Positions 23,852-35,822 of a DNA stretch of 64,000 nt are shown piece by piece (position 1 is the first letter of the stretch; each line of letters begins with the position of its first letter). Source of the DNA: Climacteris rufus (taxonomy: Eukaryota > Chordata > Aves > Passeriformes > Climacteridae); NCBI GenBank assembly GCA_013398175.1, contig VZRZ01008777.1, positions 31,954 through 95,953 of the forward strand, read 5' to 3'. Under the pieces are notes generated by a model that worked only from the letters and a program-made list of their open reading frames with translations, was not told the origin of the DNA and did no database searches. The translations under genes and the position numbers were made by a program.

Positions 23852-24547
23852 CCTGGGCTCTATAAATGACCATTTATTTATGACTAGTAACTTGCAGTTA
23901 CTTTAGAATTATAGAATTATTTACATAGTACAATACTTTTCTGTAACCATGTGCCTTTACACATGGTGAGATGAACACAGGGTTCCCAGAAGCATCTAAC
24001 ACTTACAATTCTACATTTTCTTACAAAAGCATTCCCAAGGTTTTAAGTACTTTACTCCCAGAAAAAATATTACTGCTTCAGAAGACTCTGCATTCCTTCT
24101 CCAAAATACTGGTTTCTTCATTAGAATTACTAGTTTCAGTTAATCTCTAGTTAAATCTCTAGTAAAGACCTCACAAACAACTATCATACACATTTATATT
24201 AAATACTCTGGATGCTTCTAGCAAATGTGATCAAGAGGATACTTAGACGGACATAAATTGGTTATTTAACCAGCATTACGTATTTAAATGCAAAAAACCC
24301 CAAAGAGAGAGAAGAGTACTTAAACATCACTTTTGAACCTGAGTATGTACTTTTTTGCACTTACCTTCCTACGCAAATCCAAATCCAATATATCAAAACA
24401 GCATTCAAAAATAAGACAAAAAAAGGACTTTTCTTAGGAGAAAAACAAAAGGCTTTTATGTCCTCTTTCCATGTTTCTTCACAACAGAAAAGGAAAACAT
24501 GAGCCCAGCAGCATTCTCTATCTCCATGTGTTTTATAATAGGCTCAC

Positions 24548-24640
24548 CTCCTTCTTCTTTTCCTTCTTCTTCCTTTGCCTCTTCAGCAAGCATCAAATGT
24601 ATCTCAACCTCTGCTGTGTCTTCTTGGTTCAACAGTGGCT
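24548..24640 (-). CDS. Acidic phase-1 exon (93 nt) of unidentified gene
   Basis: On the minus strand the acceptor 'aaatttattcag' leads into AGCCACTG... and the exon ends ...GAAGGAG before the strong donor 'gtgagc'. At 93 nt (2+90+1) it is symmetric phase 1. With a leading G the peptide starts EPLLNQEDTAEVEIHLML and ends in a Glu/Lys-rich run (AEEAKEEEGKEEG). It is fully open and hydrophilic, with one short amphipathic stretch (VEIHLML). It lies 1.2 kb downstream of the 25.9-kb exon on the same strand and in the same phase. The poly-acidic end suggests an intrinsically disordered segment. The family is not recognised. Confidence 0.7.
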
Positions 24641-24904
24641 CTGAATAAATTTGGTAAAGAAATGAAGAGTAAGGCTTTTCAGAATGGACACAAAAGGATT
24701 AACATCCACTAGAGACCTTGCCATTAAAAACACTGGCATAGAAAAAGGATCCTTTCCCCCAGGAGAACCCGCAGCTGTCCCAGGAAATCAAGGGGCTCTA
24801 GTTCAGAGCAAAGACTTGAAGATGCTGAACTTTCTGGGATTTAGCACAAAATCCCATGTGCCTCCTCCAAGCATAAGTCTTCACTGGGACACATTGCAAT
24901 CCCA

Positions 24905-25080
24905 GTGACACACGTACTCCATGCCCCATCCCTGGAAGTGTTGAAGGCCCGGTTGGATGGGGCTTTGAGTAACCAGGTCTAGTGGAAGGTGTCCCTGCCC
25001 ATGGCAGAAGAGTAGGAACAAGATGATCTTTAAGGTCCCTTCAAACCCAGATATTCTATGATTCCATGATTCTATGATAG
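24905..25080 (+). repeat. CR1 LINE 3' end, sense
   Basis: It runs 'ccatccctggaagtgttgaa', 'ggatggggctttgagtaacc' and 'gatgatctttaaggtccctt', and ends in a tandem 'attctatgattccatgattc' tail. It is a 5'-truncated CR1 lying in the intron between the 25.9- and 24.6-kb exons, opposite to the gene's direction. Confidence 0.9.
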
Positions 25081-25823
25081 TGTTTTTGTTTGTAAATCTT
25101 GCTTTTTGCTTACAAGACACATGGAATACCTTCTATTTCCATGTGGGAGCCTTGGGAATCTGCCCCAGTTTTTATCTCCTCGTTTGCAGAAACATCCTGT
25201 TGTCCTGTTTATACAACAAATAGAAAATTGCATCAGGATGATGCTGCATGCAGGCAATGCTAAGTTCATCAAAACAGAACATGAACCTGACACACAGCAT
25301 GGTACTTCTCAGCCAAGCACCTCTTTATTTTCTTATTAAGTGAACAATGTCAGACTCATTTTATATATGAAAATATCACTTTAAAAACTCTAAGCATTAA
25401 GTTGTTAAATGGCTGGTCAAAACTGACCCTGCAGCACTTATATTTTCCTTCTTTTGCAGTTCAGCCTTGACACTGTTTCTCATAGGAGCTCTTGTAAAGT
25501 GCTCACACTTAACAGTCATCTTAGCAGAAGGAACAGAAACACCCCACAGGCTTTCAGAACCACAACAACCACAGAAGGACAAAGATAACAATGCTTTGCA
25601 CAAGGGATCAGTATGGCTAAACCTATCTGGAGACATGTCTTTCCCAGTAACATCAGGAATTACTGCACCACAGCTGGGTGACACATAACCTCTACTAGTC
25701 AACAGCATTTCCTTAAGGTGGCAGAGGTCAGGCTGAAACTCACTGGATGCTGACACTGGAAAAATGAAAGTTTCCCACTGGTTCATTATCTCAGTCTTAA
25801 AAAATGTTGATATAAAATTTTAC

Positions 25824-25901
25824 CTTCAGCTTGATCTTGTTCACATGCCACAGGATGCACTGAATCACCCTCTTGTGTGCCTTTGGAGACTTTCAGGGAA
25901 T
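25824..25901 (-). CDS. Phase-1 exon (78 nt) of unidentified gene
   Basis: On the minus strand the acceptor 'tttgctttttcctcag' has a good pyrimidine tract. The exon ATTCCCTG...GCTGAAG is followed by the donor 'gtaaaa'. At 78 nt (2+75+1) it is symmetric phase 1. With a leading G it reads DSLKVSKGTQEGDSVH followed by PVACEQDQAE. It is open, hydrophilic, and Gln/Glu/Asp/Ser-rich with one Cys. The end GCTGAAG|gta matches the end of the 51.5-kb exon. Strand, phase and composition tie it to the other exons. No known domain is visible. Confidence 0.7.
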
Positions 25902-25964
25902 CTGAGGAAAAAGCAAACAAATAAATCCTGCAGCAGCTTTCATGCCAGAAAAGTAGTTACTTGA

Positions 25965-28900
25965 GTTAGACATAGCCCTTAGGTGCCAGCTTCAGATTTG
26001 CCATTTTGATACACTGACTGATTTTCTATATGTTTTAACTACAGTCTTATAAACTACAAAAGTATACTCGTGGGTTTCAATTATACAAATTGATTCCAGA
26101 ATCCCTACACTTACTGAGCAGTGTTTTGCCTGCAGTATAAACCTTACACAAGGAGCTGGCAATCAGGATGCATAAGAATAATGCATAAGAAGAATAATGG
26201 AGTGGCACAAATCTATGAGAAACAGCACAAACCACTTACTTGATAAATAAAGTGATTTATTATTTATTTAGAACAACAGTTTGTCATGGTCGGATTTCCA
26301 GAAGCTAGACAAACCCATAAATCCCAGTGCAAATCCTAGCCTCATGTCTCCTGATGACAGAACTCTCAAGGTCATCACTGTGGCCCAGAGTGCTTTTCTT
26401 TTTTTGGGGCAGACCATCACAATGAACTGCCCAAAGTGATACTCTGAACCAGTGGCATGGTGAAGCTTAAATTACATGGCAGAAAATCCATTTGCTACGC
26501 TATTTGGGGTCTTCATAAACACCTTTTTTTTGTTGTGTCAAACAGCATTTTCTGTCAACAGTCAGTTTTTGCATGGGGATAGAGAAATGCATAATTCATA
26601 ATTCCATTGTATTCAGGTAATACAGCAACACAGAAACTTGATTTAGTTTTTCTCATCCTCATCATGCACAGATTTCACTGGAGAAAGAGCTCTCTTTGAG
26701 TCTCATTAAAAACCAGTGCTAATCTAACTAGACATTTCTGCAAACTGCAGGGATAAATCCACTCCAGGTCATAACAGCAGCAACAGATAAGCAGTATTTG
26801 CGTTCCCATGTGACACTTTCTAAAACGCTACTCGATGGAAAAAGTAAGTGAAAGTGCCGAAAGATCTACAGTGTGTGATAATAAATTACATTATGACAGT
26901 CTTGTTATAGCTTAACTTCTTGAAGGTCCCTCTCTACAATACAGCTGAGAGAATTTTACAATATACCCAAGGATACCCCTGTAAAAGTCTGTTTCTGAAA
27001 TTGTCCAAATAATCTCTGATGGATAAGTGAGAAAGCAGAGTTGTTAACATCTGATCCAAATTTAATAATCTGTAGGAGAGATATATGCTGAAAGTGTGCA
27101 GCTTTAATTAACTGCAAATAATCCCCCAAGGCAAATATTTAATTATCTGCACAGTTTCTTCTTTCATGGCATGACAATAAGTTTATGAAGCCAATTTTGA
27201 AAGTAGAATAACTCACTGATGTACTATTTGCTAAACTTTACACTTGCTGCACTTTTTTTTTGCTCTATTGTGCACTTAAAATGCTACTCACTGTTCTTAG
27301 GTGGACCACTGCACCACTCTTTCATGCTAGGATGCCATATTGTACTATGAGGTTCAAAGGATTACCCTTATCAGCCTGAATCAGAGCAAAACTAAATTAG
27401 AATTTTATCAAATTCCAAGTTTAATCAAAAAGCCAGTCAAAGGATCTCTTGGTAGAGATGGGAATAGCACAAAAATTCTATAGGGAATTTTTCAAGCAAG
27501 CTTCAAACCCACTGAGTGAAATTCTGGCTTTGCTGAAGGTTTTGACAAAACTTTGGGGATATCAGACAAGCCAAGTTACTACCTGCAACTCCATACCCTA
27601 AATTAATACAGTATTTTTTTCTGTATGATACAGCTGCATGCTTCTAAAAGGAACCATACTTGCAAAGCTGAAATCAGAAGCCCTCTTCCTTGAGTACCAT
27701 GCAGCCAGAGCCCAAATACACCACTTCCAGCAGTCAAAAGTGATGATAAGTGTGATATCACCTGCTTTGGGAGGGAGAAACGCAAGCAGCTCCGCCCCAT
27801 CACTCCTTTAGAGCTCTCTTATCCCACACATATCGAACAATACTTCATATTCCCAGACTGGTGTCCTTAATCTCAGTTCACAGGTGCCACCTGTTTTCCC
27901 AAAATGAGGAATGAGTCCAATTTCATGCAAAAATCAATCCACAGCATCAGAGGCACAATTACATACATGGTCAATGATAACAAATGGATTTTAAGGAGTC
28001 TTGTGCGTGGCTGATGTATGAACCCTATCACACTGCCGTTTGTCAGGGAGCATCACAGATGGAGGGGTGTCATTGTTATTCCTACCCGTTGGCACAGCTG
28101 GCAGTCTATCCCGCTGGCTTTATTCTTACAGGATTGTAATTTTGTGTTACACTTTCATTTTTATCATTAAGAGTTGTCCTTTTGCTCCAGGGTTTGAGAA
28201 AGCAATTTAACTGCACTGAGCTCAAAATTATCCCAGGCAATATACAATGATAATTTTTCACAAGTTGTTTTTTGCAAAGCATGTCTCTGAAAATAACAGA
28301 TCATGGACAGAAGTTACTGTCTAGCTATAAGAGTCTGCCACTCTTTTTTTCAGCAGCAGGAACACATCTTGATTGGTATTACCATGCAGATTCTGAGTTT
28401 CAAAATCCTTAAGGTCAAGACCATGTCAAAGGTTCCTTCTTTTCAACTTAAATATTGCACCAAATACTCAAGCCGAAAGGTCCAAAGACAGATTTACTTT
28501 TAGGATTAATGAGAATAAAATAAAGCAAAGGAATAAACCCAGATTTATGAAGCAAATCTGTGCCAAGCAAAAGTGAAAGTGTAAAACCAAAGGCAGTGGT
28601 CAATAAAAATGCTGATGATATACAACTTTCTGTGTGCAAGTTTCCAGTAGGGTAATGGTATTGCTTGTACTCAGCTGATCCTCTGTGCTCACTTAGCCCT
28701 TTGGAGATTTGTGCAACTGGGCATAAGCCCAGTATTATAGTCCTAAATAATTCCAGGGTCTACAACAGCTCTGGCCATCCCTAAAGCCTTTGTTCGCCTC
28801 TAATTCACTAGGGAACTAACTCATGATTTTACTAAAATGGCATAAAACAATGCTCGTCTTCTCCTAACACAGTTAATTATCTGCTAAGCCATAGCAAAGA

Positions 28901-29200
28901 ATCCAAGCCAGGATATTCTTTCACAGCACAATATTGCTTAGCTTTTTGGTAACATACACACTGGACACTATTTACTTTGGGTAACCACAAACTGGGATTG
29001 TAAAGGTTAACACTCCTCCAGTCAGGACTGAAAAAAAATCAGTGTTTCTGACACCACACTGGAGCACAGTTCCTAACATCACACATGAATGAACCAAACA
29101 TTACTTTTAATTACATAAATAAACCAAAGATAGGCCACATTTATCTACTGCACATGAGGAGTTGAAGTGCTCATTGAAGTCTGAGCATCCCTTAGTTCCC
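25965..29200. other. Intronic or flanking sequence, no exon seen
   Basis: AT-rich. A 15-nt candidate at 26,115-26,129 on the minus strand would be phase 1 but has a poor pyrimidine tract and ends in A rather than G. No repeats were recognised beyond short A/T runs. Confidence 0.45.
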
Positions 29201-29256
29201 TCAAGACTCCTCCTTGCTGGCTGGAGTGGCAGAGTCCATGTCAGGAGTGTTTGTCT
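29201..29256 (-). CDS. Probable alternative last coding exon with stop
   Basis: On the minus strand 'cttgtttcaataaaatggaggggtgcag' is followed by AG ACA AAC ... and ends in TGA at 29,203-29,201. Entered in phase 1 with a leading G it codes ETNTPDMDSATPASKEES and then stop. The start resembles the 35.8-kb exon (ETNPSTAASLPPSED...), suggesting an old exon duplication. Exons in the same phase continue at 25.9 and 24.6 kb, so this would give a shorter C-terminus when used. The acceptor's pyrimidine tract is interrupted by purines, which weakens the call. No clear AATAAA on the minus strand lies close downstream, so the end of the UTR is unknown. Confidence 0.55.
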
Positions 29257-32200
29257 CTGCACCCCTCCATTTTATTGAAACAAGTGTCTCATGGCACTGC
29301 ATGCTTGAAGCCACCTGGGAATTAGCCCCAATCTTTAACAACCTGAAAACAAAATATTTAGAGTTTAAATAAACTGATCAGAATACTCCCCAAATATATT
29401 CACAGCTCCAGTATATCAACTGTATGTTGACTTCATCTCCAAGAAAAGCATGTAGCTTGCAATAAACTATCAATCCTATCCTTCCTGCCAGTAATCAGAC
29501 ATGATTTTGGCTAAATCCTGCATAAATCCCTGCACTTTTCCATGCCATTCATTATTTCTTTTGACAGTATAAGGCAACGCTGGTCAAACAAAGTTTTGCA
29601 AAAGCTAAGAAAGAGGGAAAATGGTAAGAACTGAATGTTAAATGGTTTTAATGACCTTTTAAAATTCACTTCTCCAGCTACTCTCTGTATGGCTTATTTA
29701 CTTTGTCGTTTCTAATGTGCAAAACACCTGGGTCCTGTACACAGCATGGACAAATCACCATGTTTTAGGGAGCTGTAAGAAGAATAAAGAAGGAAAAAGC
29801 TGGTCATTAGGAAAGAAACCAGTTCAGTGCATTTTATTTTTCTAAGCATGATACTCTGAAAAATGGCTGGAATATTTCCACAGTGAAAGAAATCAAGCAG
29901 GCATCTAAAATTACAAGTGATTGTGTGCACGTAGGCTGCCACATGATTAGGGTATTCTTTTGCCTCGTAAACCAAGGAAAATGTGTTGGAATGAAGTACT
30001 ATAAAATGGTGATTTATGAGAAGTTAGGGAGAGATTCTTGAGCTTTGACTTTAAAACATTATTTTATATCCACCAAGATTTCATTTTAATCTATCTTAAT
30101 GACAGATTAGATTTCTTGGAGCCCAAATTTATATGGCTGGATAAACCAGACCTTTTTAGGTGAAACAACCGATAGAGATATTTTAGCAAGTTTTCAGGTA
30201 ATAGACCAAGCCGTTAATCTCTGCAGGTGGGATCCACTGAATACTTCTCCCACCCGTTTGTACTTCAAGCTGACAGAAGGGCATCTCCTCTAACCTCACC
30301 TTCTGTCCACCTGAGAAATTCCAAGTGAAGCTGGTATGATAACTGTGGGCATCCTGCTCCTGCCATAATGGCCAGGACCTGTTGTACAGGGCTCTGGGAA
30401 AGGAAAAAGCTAAGAGAAACCTGACTGTCTCAGTTAGAGCCTGTCCAGGAGAAAGGGTTGGAGGAGGGAGATGAAAGGAGCAGGCTTTCACGTAGGACTG
30501 AAGGGAGCATTGCTGGATGGCTCAAGGTCAGCTAATATTTAAAAATAAGGAGGATTTAAATAAACAAGCTAAGTAGATTAGTGTTCACTGTTGCAACTGC
30601 CAGTACTGGAGAAGGGTAGAGCAGAAATGCCTCCTGAGTACTTCAGGGACTGGACCCCGTCTGGATGCACAATTCAGGTCAGATTAAATGTGAAGTGAAT
30701 AACCCACTTTACGAACAGCTCAAAGTGAACCTTGTGGAAGTTGTTAAGAAAATAAGTGGCTGGTTGAATGGTGGTGGTGATGTTCCTAGTTAAAAAATCC
30801 CAAACACCCAAATTAGCTTGTGTTAGCCAGTTGGCTTTCATAGGAGTCCTTCTAACCAAGGGACAGAAAAATATTATCACTATAGTAGGCTTGCAGAGCC
30901 ACAGCTATGGCTGGGGGTGTTCAAACTCTTCCATTTAAAAAGGTTAAGTTACCTATAACAGAAATTTTTCAGGCTGAAATTTTCCAGGTCTCATCATAGC
31001 CCAAGGGTGAAGTAAAAACATTTCATTGGTAGCTGCTGAGTGCTCAGTACTTCTGAAAATCAGGTCATTCATTTAGCTGTCTTAATATATACTTAAGAGC
31101 TTATTTTAAACACCTCTTTCAGAACAGATTGGCCTTTTAGCCAATCTTTTTCACCCACTTATCAATGACTAGTTTATGTCGATTTGCACAGCTCCCCTGC
31201 ATTTGAAATGCTCTGTCTTTCAATTTATCCCTTCTCAATCACTTATGTCTTTAGGACATCAAGATTTTTCTATAGTGTGACCTACAGCTGGCCTAAGAGG
31301 AATTTCTATCCATTACATTTCACAGGCAGGATACTTACAGGCTTCTGAGTTGCCCAAAGAGAGTTTTTAGGGCTAACCCCTAGCGAAGTCATATTCCTAA
31401 TTCTGTTTCTGAAAACATAAGCCCTCCAGCCAAATGAATTTGACTCCATTTCAGAGAATGTAGAAAAACAGTGAATAGTACAGAAAACGTTTCAATGGCA
31501 CTCCCACAGGAGCCCAAACTTAGGTGAACACCTGGAAATAATTAACCACTACTTTATTTTTAAAATTAATTAGTATATGATTTAATTCAGTTGACCTTCA
31601 AATGAAAATTCAGTTCTTACTGAGTGTTAATGAATTATAATCAATTTCTTTTGCACAGAAACTTTGCTATGATTGCATACTGGGGAGTTATTCTTCACCC
31701 GTACTAAATCCAGTTCCTCTTTACATTTTCCTGCCAGAAAGCCTGATCATTAAATCAGGTTAAGTAATAATTGGTAGAAGAGGCAACAGAGATGAAGATG
31801 CAGAACACTCTCTGTCACACACACAATGTGCATGTACACATACTCCCTTTAATAAAAAATAATCACAGGTTCAAACCAATCTATACATACTATATGATCA
31901 ATTTAAAATGAGTTTGTAGGCCCAGCACAATCTTGTACAGCCAGACATACCAGACTGAGTGCAGCCTGCCTGATATGTTTTTTATCTGTTGATGACTTTA
32001 ATCACTTTGCTCTGCCCTTACAGTTCATGGAGAGAAGCATCTCTCACTTGAAATATGCTGTGTATAAAGGATTTACTTCCACATGCACAATAATGAAGCA
32101 CTTGCAAAGGTGCTGCCTGGAGATGTCAGCGCCAAGAGAGCATAGTTAAGCATGCAAGTTTTTAAGAGTAAAATTGCAACAACTTTTTGCAAGGAGTGGA

Positions 32201-33250
32201 AAGAGAAACTTGGCACAGACTGGAATAAGAGGATACCTCTACAGCATTACACCTAACATCTTGATATTCTTGGAATATGACTATTCTCCCCCCTTTTTTT
32301 TTCTGGTGGACAGACGAACATTCAAAAAATCAGTTTGCTCAAAGGCCATGTGCAAACTGGGCCTGTGTGGCCTTTTTTTTTTTTTTCTGGACAATATATC
32401 TTCTATGGTAAAAGAACAGATATACTTTTACGTTAATGTGAGATTTACAATCTCACAGGAGGTTTTCATTTTAATCAGAGCCCCACAAAATGTAATTCCT
32501 GAACTGTTCCACACTCTTACCATGAAAAACCCTTTCATGTTCCCATCCTGCCCCTTTTCCTTTAAAAAACAGATAGAGATGACTCATTCACAAAAAAAAA
32601 AAAAAACGAAAACAAACAAAAAACCTGGATCTTCATGATAACAGAAATGGATGTGCTTTGTTTTGAGTATCATCACATTTCAGAGCAATAAATAACTATG
32701 CCAATGTCTTTGCTCTATTCTAATCCCAGAAATATGAAGGCAAAAAAAAAAAAANNNNNNNNNNNNNNNNNNNNNNNNAAAAAAAAAAAAAAGGCAGAGA
32801 AACTACTAGTCAACTCTAAATGGACTCCAAATACCTGTATGGTGCACTCACCAGAGCTGACATTTGAAAGACTTATATTTTCATAGCAGGTATGGAAACC
32901 TCCCATTCTGAGTGGTTTAAACTATGCATTTTTTGAATATGCAGTTAGACTTATTTGCTACAAATCTTTCACAGTAACTAGGTGGAAGGACTGGGAAAAC
33001 ATAATTTCTCTAAATGCTTTATGTCCAGTTCATTTAGTTAAAGACAAACTACAGAAATGAGTACATTCCAGAACCTGAAGGTTTTAGCAGCGTTAACTCA
33101 GTGGGCCAACAATTTGAAGGCAGAAATTTATTTCGAGAGCAGCAGATGTTTTCAGAAATGTCAGGATTTTGTACAAGTGCCATTTCCCAAGCAGTAGCAT
33201 GTTTTTTGTAACACCAGTATTCATTTAAAACTAACTCAAAATCTAAAATT
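29257..33250. other. Intron, no exon seen; poly-A tracts and assembly gap
   Basis: AT-rich. An 11-nt minus-strand pairing of good splice-like sites occurs near 30.3 kb but breaks the phase. Open frames at 30.2-30.5 kb and 32.2-32.6 kb show no family features; the second runs through homopolymers. Confidence 0.45.
32755..32778. other. Assembly gap (24 N) inside a poly-A tract
   Basis: A run of N is flanked on both sides by A-runs, so the homopolymer was not resolved. Open frames across it are artefacts. A further single N lies at 55,004. Confidence 0.98.
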
Positions 33251-33450
33251 ATAGAATCATGAAAGAATCACAGAGTCGTTTGGGTTGCAAGGGATCTTGA
33301 AGATCATTTTATTCCAATCCCCCACAGGGACACCTACCACTAGGCCAGGTTGCTCAAAGCCATATCCAACCTGGCCTTGAATGCTTCTGGGAATGGGGCA
33401 GCCACAGCTTCTCTGGGCAACTTGTGCCAGGGACTCACCACCCTCACAGT
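33251..33450 (-). repeat. CR1 LINE 3' fragment, antisense
   Basis: The plus strand reads 'tatagaatcatgaaagaatc', 'tttgggttgcaagggatctt', 'aggccaggttgctcaaagcc' and 'gggcagccacagcttctctg'. These are the reverse-complement CR1 blocks in the correct order. It is 5'-truncated and lies in the intron in the same direction as the gene. Confidence 0.88.
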
Positions 33451-34020
33451 AAAAATCTGCAAAGCTGAAAATCTACCAAAGGAAATGCGGATTGGACTGG
33501 TGCATGGTGTCCTCGCTGTTCAAAATTCTTCATTCCATTGAAACAACTAGAAAGCAAATCCCAAAAGGTGTTTTTTTCTTTTCTTTTTTCTACTCGTACA
33601 GCTTTACAAACAAAATATATGGAGGAGAGTCTGTCTCGCTCTATTTGCCCTACCAGATGCTTTCCATTTTACTTATGAGGAGAGGTAGGACATCAAGAAG
33701 ATGCATTTTGGATCTCTCTGACCTCTTCCGTCAGCCTCTTAAGAGAATAGGGGAAAACACTACATATACTCTCAAAATTTTACAGGAAAAGTGAATCTTA
33801 ACACACCAAGGTGATTTCTTCCCTGAGAAGACTACTAATACAACGGGATAAAAACCTGGAGGGGTTACTGTCCTGGTTTGAAAGATGTATCTGCCAAGGA
33901 AGGCGGGAACCTTCCTGAAATGGAAAAGATGACACAGTCCATCCAAATTATTACAACCTTGAAACTACAGGGCTTTCAGGCAAAGATATGGGAAAAGGAA
34001 TAACAGTTCTTTACTAGGAG

Positions 34021-34080
34021 ATATAGATAGATAGCTGTAGATATACATATATAAATATATATATATATATATATGCATAT
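34021..34080. repeat. GATA and AT microsatellite
   Basis: Short 'atagatagatag' units are followed by an uninterrupted AT run at about 34,055-34,074. It lies inside the LTR. Confidence 0.9.
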
Positions 34081-34151
34081 AATCAGACAGACAAACAGCA
34101 ACAACAGAAGAGAAACCCAGGAACAGACTTTTGGTGTAGTCATGAGCACAG

Positions 34152-34171
34152 CCAGCAGGGGGCGCTGCTGG
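34152..34171 (+). promoter_or_regulatory. Consensus CTCF-type motif inside an LTR
   Basis: CCAGCAGGGGGCGCTGCTGG contains CCAGCAGGGGGC, a full match to the CTCF core written as CCASYAGRKGGC. The homologous place in the LTR at 1-393 (113-132, minus strand) reads CAGCAGGAGGCGCCGCTG, close to but weaker than the core. CTCF binding is an inference from the motif alone. Confidence 0.6.
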
Positions 34172-35753
34172 CTAGTGGCTAGTGCTTGTCCATGCTCTTT
34201 TGTTTCTTAAGGATCGCCCATTTATCTCCCGGGCAACCCCCTCGCCTTACAGGTTTCCCTGTCAGCTAACAGATGGGAGAAAATTAGTTTAAAAAAATCC
34301 AAACCCACACAAGAGTTACACACTGAAAAGCATAGTAGAAGACAGTCATCTTCTTAGTTAGGAACATGCACTCAAAGCAATACCAATTTGTTGGGATCTT
34401 CAGTAGGCTGGAGACAGAAAAGGAAATTCAAAACCCAAAGCCTCACTATGACCCTCACATTGTAAAACACACAAAAACCTTATCTAATGGGGAGTCTGAA
34501 AGATACAGAATACATAAACAGGCCAAATGTCACCAAAACAAGAGAAATGAATGACAGGCAATCACCAGCCACACTGGTATTGAATCCATCACTATTTCTG
34601 CTTTCCACTAGCCTTGCCACAATTTCAATTTGTGATGTATCAAAAGCAAAAGCCAGTGCTCCAGCAAGGGTTTTTTTCCTTGCAGAATCAATCAGTTAAA
34701 AGAGCACTAAAATCAACCTGCACAAGGCTTTGAACTCATAATCAGGTAAGTATGCGGGTTCTCCAGCACGTGGCTTTGGAACAAAAAGGCAGAATCTCAC
34801 ACCCCATCACACTTATCTAGAAAAATGAGAACAGAGTCAAGCAGCAATGCTGAATTAAACACTAAATCTTTTAAAATAAATAAAGTAATGGATGTTAATA
34901 ATTATGTTATCTCAGTAAAATGCATTAAAATTTTCTATTAGTCTTTCTTGAAGGCTGTACTGATGGATTGTATTTATTACAGATAGCATAACTCCTGTTT
35001 TGGATTACCAGTAGCAAACATTTTGTATATCACCCAGACTTTTTCCTGACACACCCCCACAAAAATGCCAAAAAAAGTAGACCAGCACAAGCAATTAATA
35101 GTGTGATTATTATATGAGTACCAAAAACAATACAGCTGTGCACTGGTCCCTGTCTGTAAACGAACAACTCCACAGGAAAAATCTCAAGCCTGAAACATTT
35201 AAATTAGATCATCTCTCTTGTTTCCTAAACACCCTGTCATTTGGCCCCGTGACACTTTTAAATATTTATCACAAACTAAATGATCTGAGTGCCCAGCACA
35301 GTCTGCACAAGATAAACATTACTTTCTGCCTCCCCATTATAACTTCATCTCCTCCTGTCTCCTCCTGATGTGTTTATAGCTATTGTGTTTTCCTTTTCCT
35401 GCACCAGAAGAGCACTGAACAGGGAGCTGATATTGCTGAGATAGATGTACACACTTAGCTGTGAGCTTGTGAGTTGCCCAAGCTTTGGGCTTATTTCAGA
35501 TATGTCACATATGATATTTCAGTATTAACTCCATAACAAGGGGACTTAGGAATTCACGGCGTCTCTCCTACCAGCACAACAGTTGATGCCAAGTACTTCA
35601 TTACAAATACGTTTGTAAATGAAAATCCAAGCACTTATCTATTTCTGTATTTGGTTTAATGTGATTTTGGCAATTTCTAGACAAAGGGAAAAAAGGTTTC
35701 ATGAAATGTCTTCTTGGGATGGGATATTTCAAAACACAATTTCCAATCTGTAC

Positions 35754-35822
35754 CTTTATTGTCACTCAGCTCAGTGTCTTCTGATGGTGGTAGGCTGGCT
35801 GCAGTAGAAGGGTTTGTCTCAT
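35754..35822 (-). CDS. Phase-1 exon (69 nt) of unidentified gene
   Basis: On the minus strand the acceptor 'cctttattcttgtag' is followed by ATGAGACA...AATAAAG and the donor 'gtacag'. At 69 nt (2+66+1) it is symmetric phase 1. With a leading G it codes D, then ETNPSTAASLPPSEDTELS, then DNK. It is Ser/Thr/Pro/Glu-rich with no Cys or aromatic residue, so it is likely disordered. Its start resembles the 29.2-kb terminal exon (ETNTP...), and its end shares the 13-mer CTGAGCTGAGTGA with the 59.6-kb exon. Confidence 0.72.

Larger units (their letters stand above)
33869..34271 (+). mobile_element. Endogenous retroviral LTR carrying a CTCF-like motif
   Basis: It starts TGTCCTGGTTTGAAAGATGT at 33,869 and ends near 'gtcagctaaca' (34,271). 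The blocks shared in order with the inverted LTR at 1-393 include 'gggctttcaggcaaagata', 'gggaaaaggaataacagttc', 'ggtgtagtca' and a CAGCAGG block. A GATA/AT microsatellite at 34,021-34,080 has expanded inside it. The same start is seen at 63,939-64,000. No internal genes are present and no TSD was found, so the right boundary is approximate. Confidence 0.75.

Noticed and set aside
26115..26129. 15-nt phase-1 pairing on the minus strand near the 25.9-kb exon
   Set aside because: Weak pyrimidine tract, and it ends in A rather than the G used by all other exons.
30293..30320. Good minus-strand acceptor and gtgagg donor enclosing 11 nt
   Set aside because: The length breaks the phase-1 pattern, so it does not fit the gene.
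32174..32638. 154-codon plus-strand open frame, the longest in the window
   Set aside because: Low-complexity Phe and Lys runs from T and A homopolymers; no coding support.
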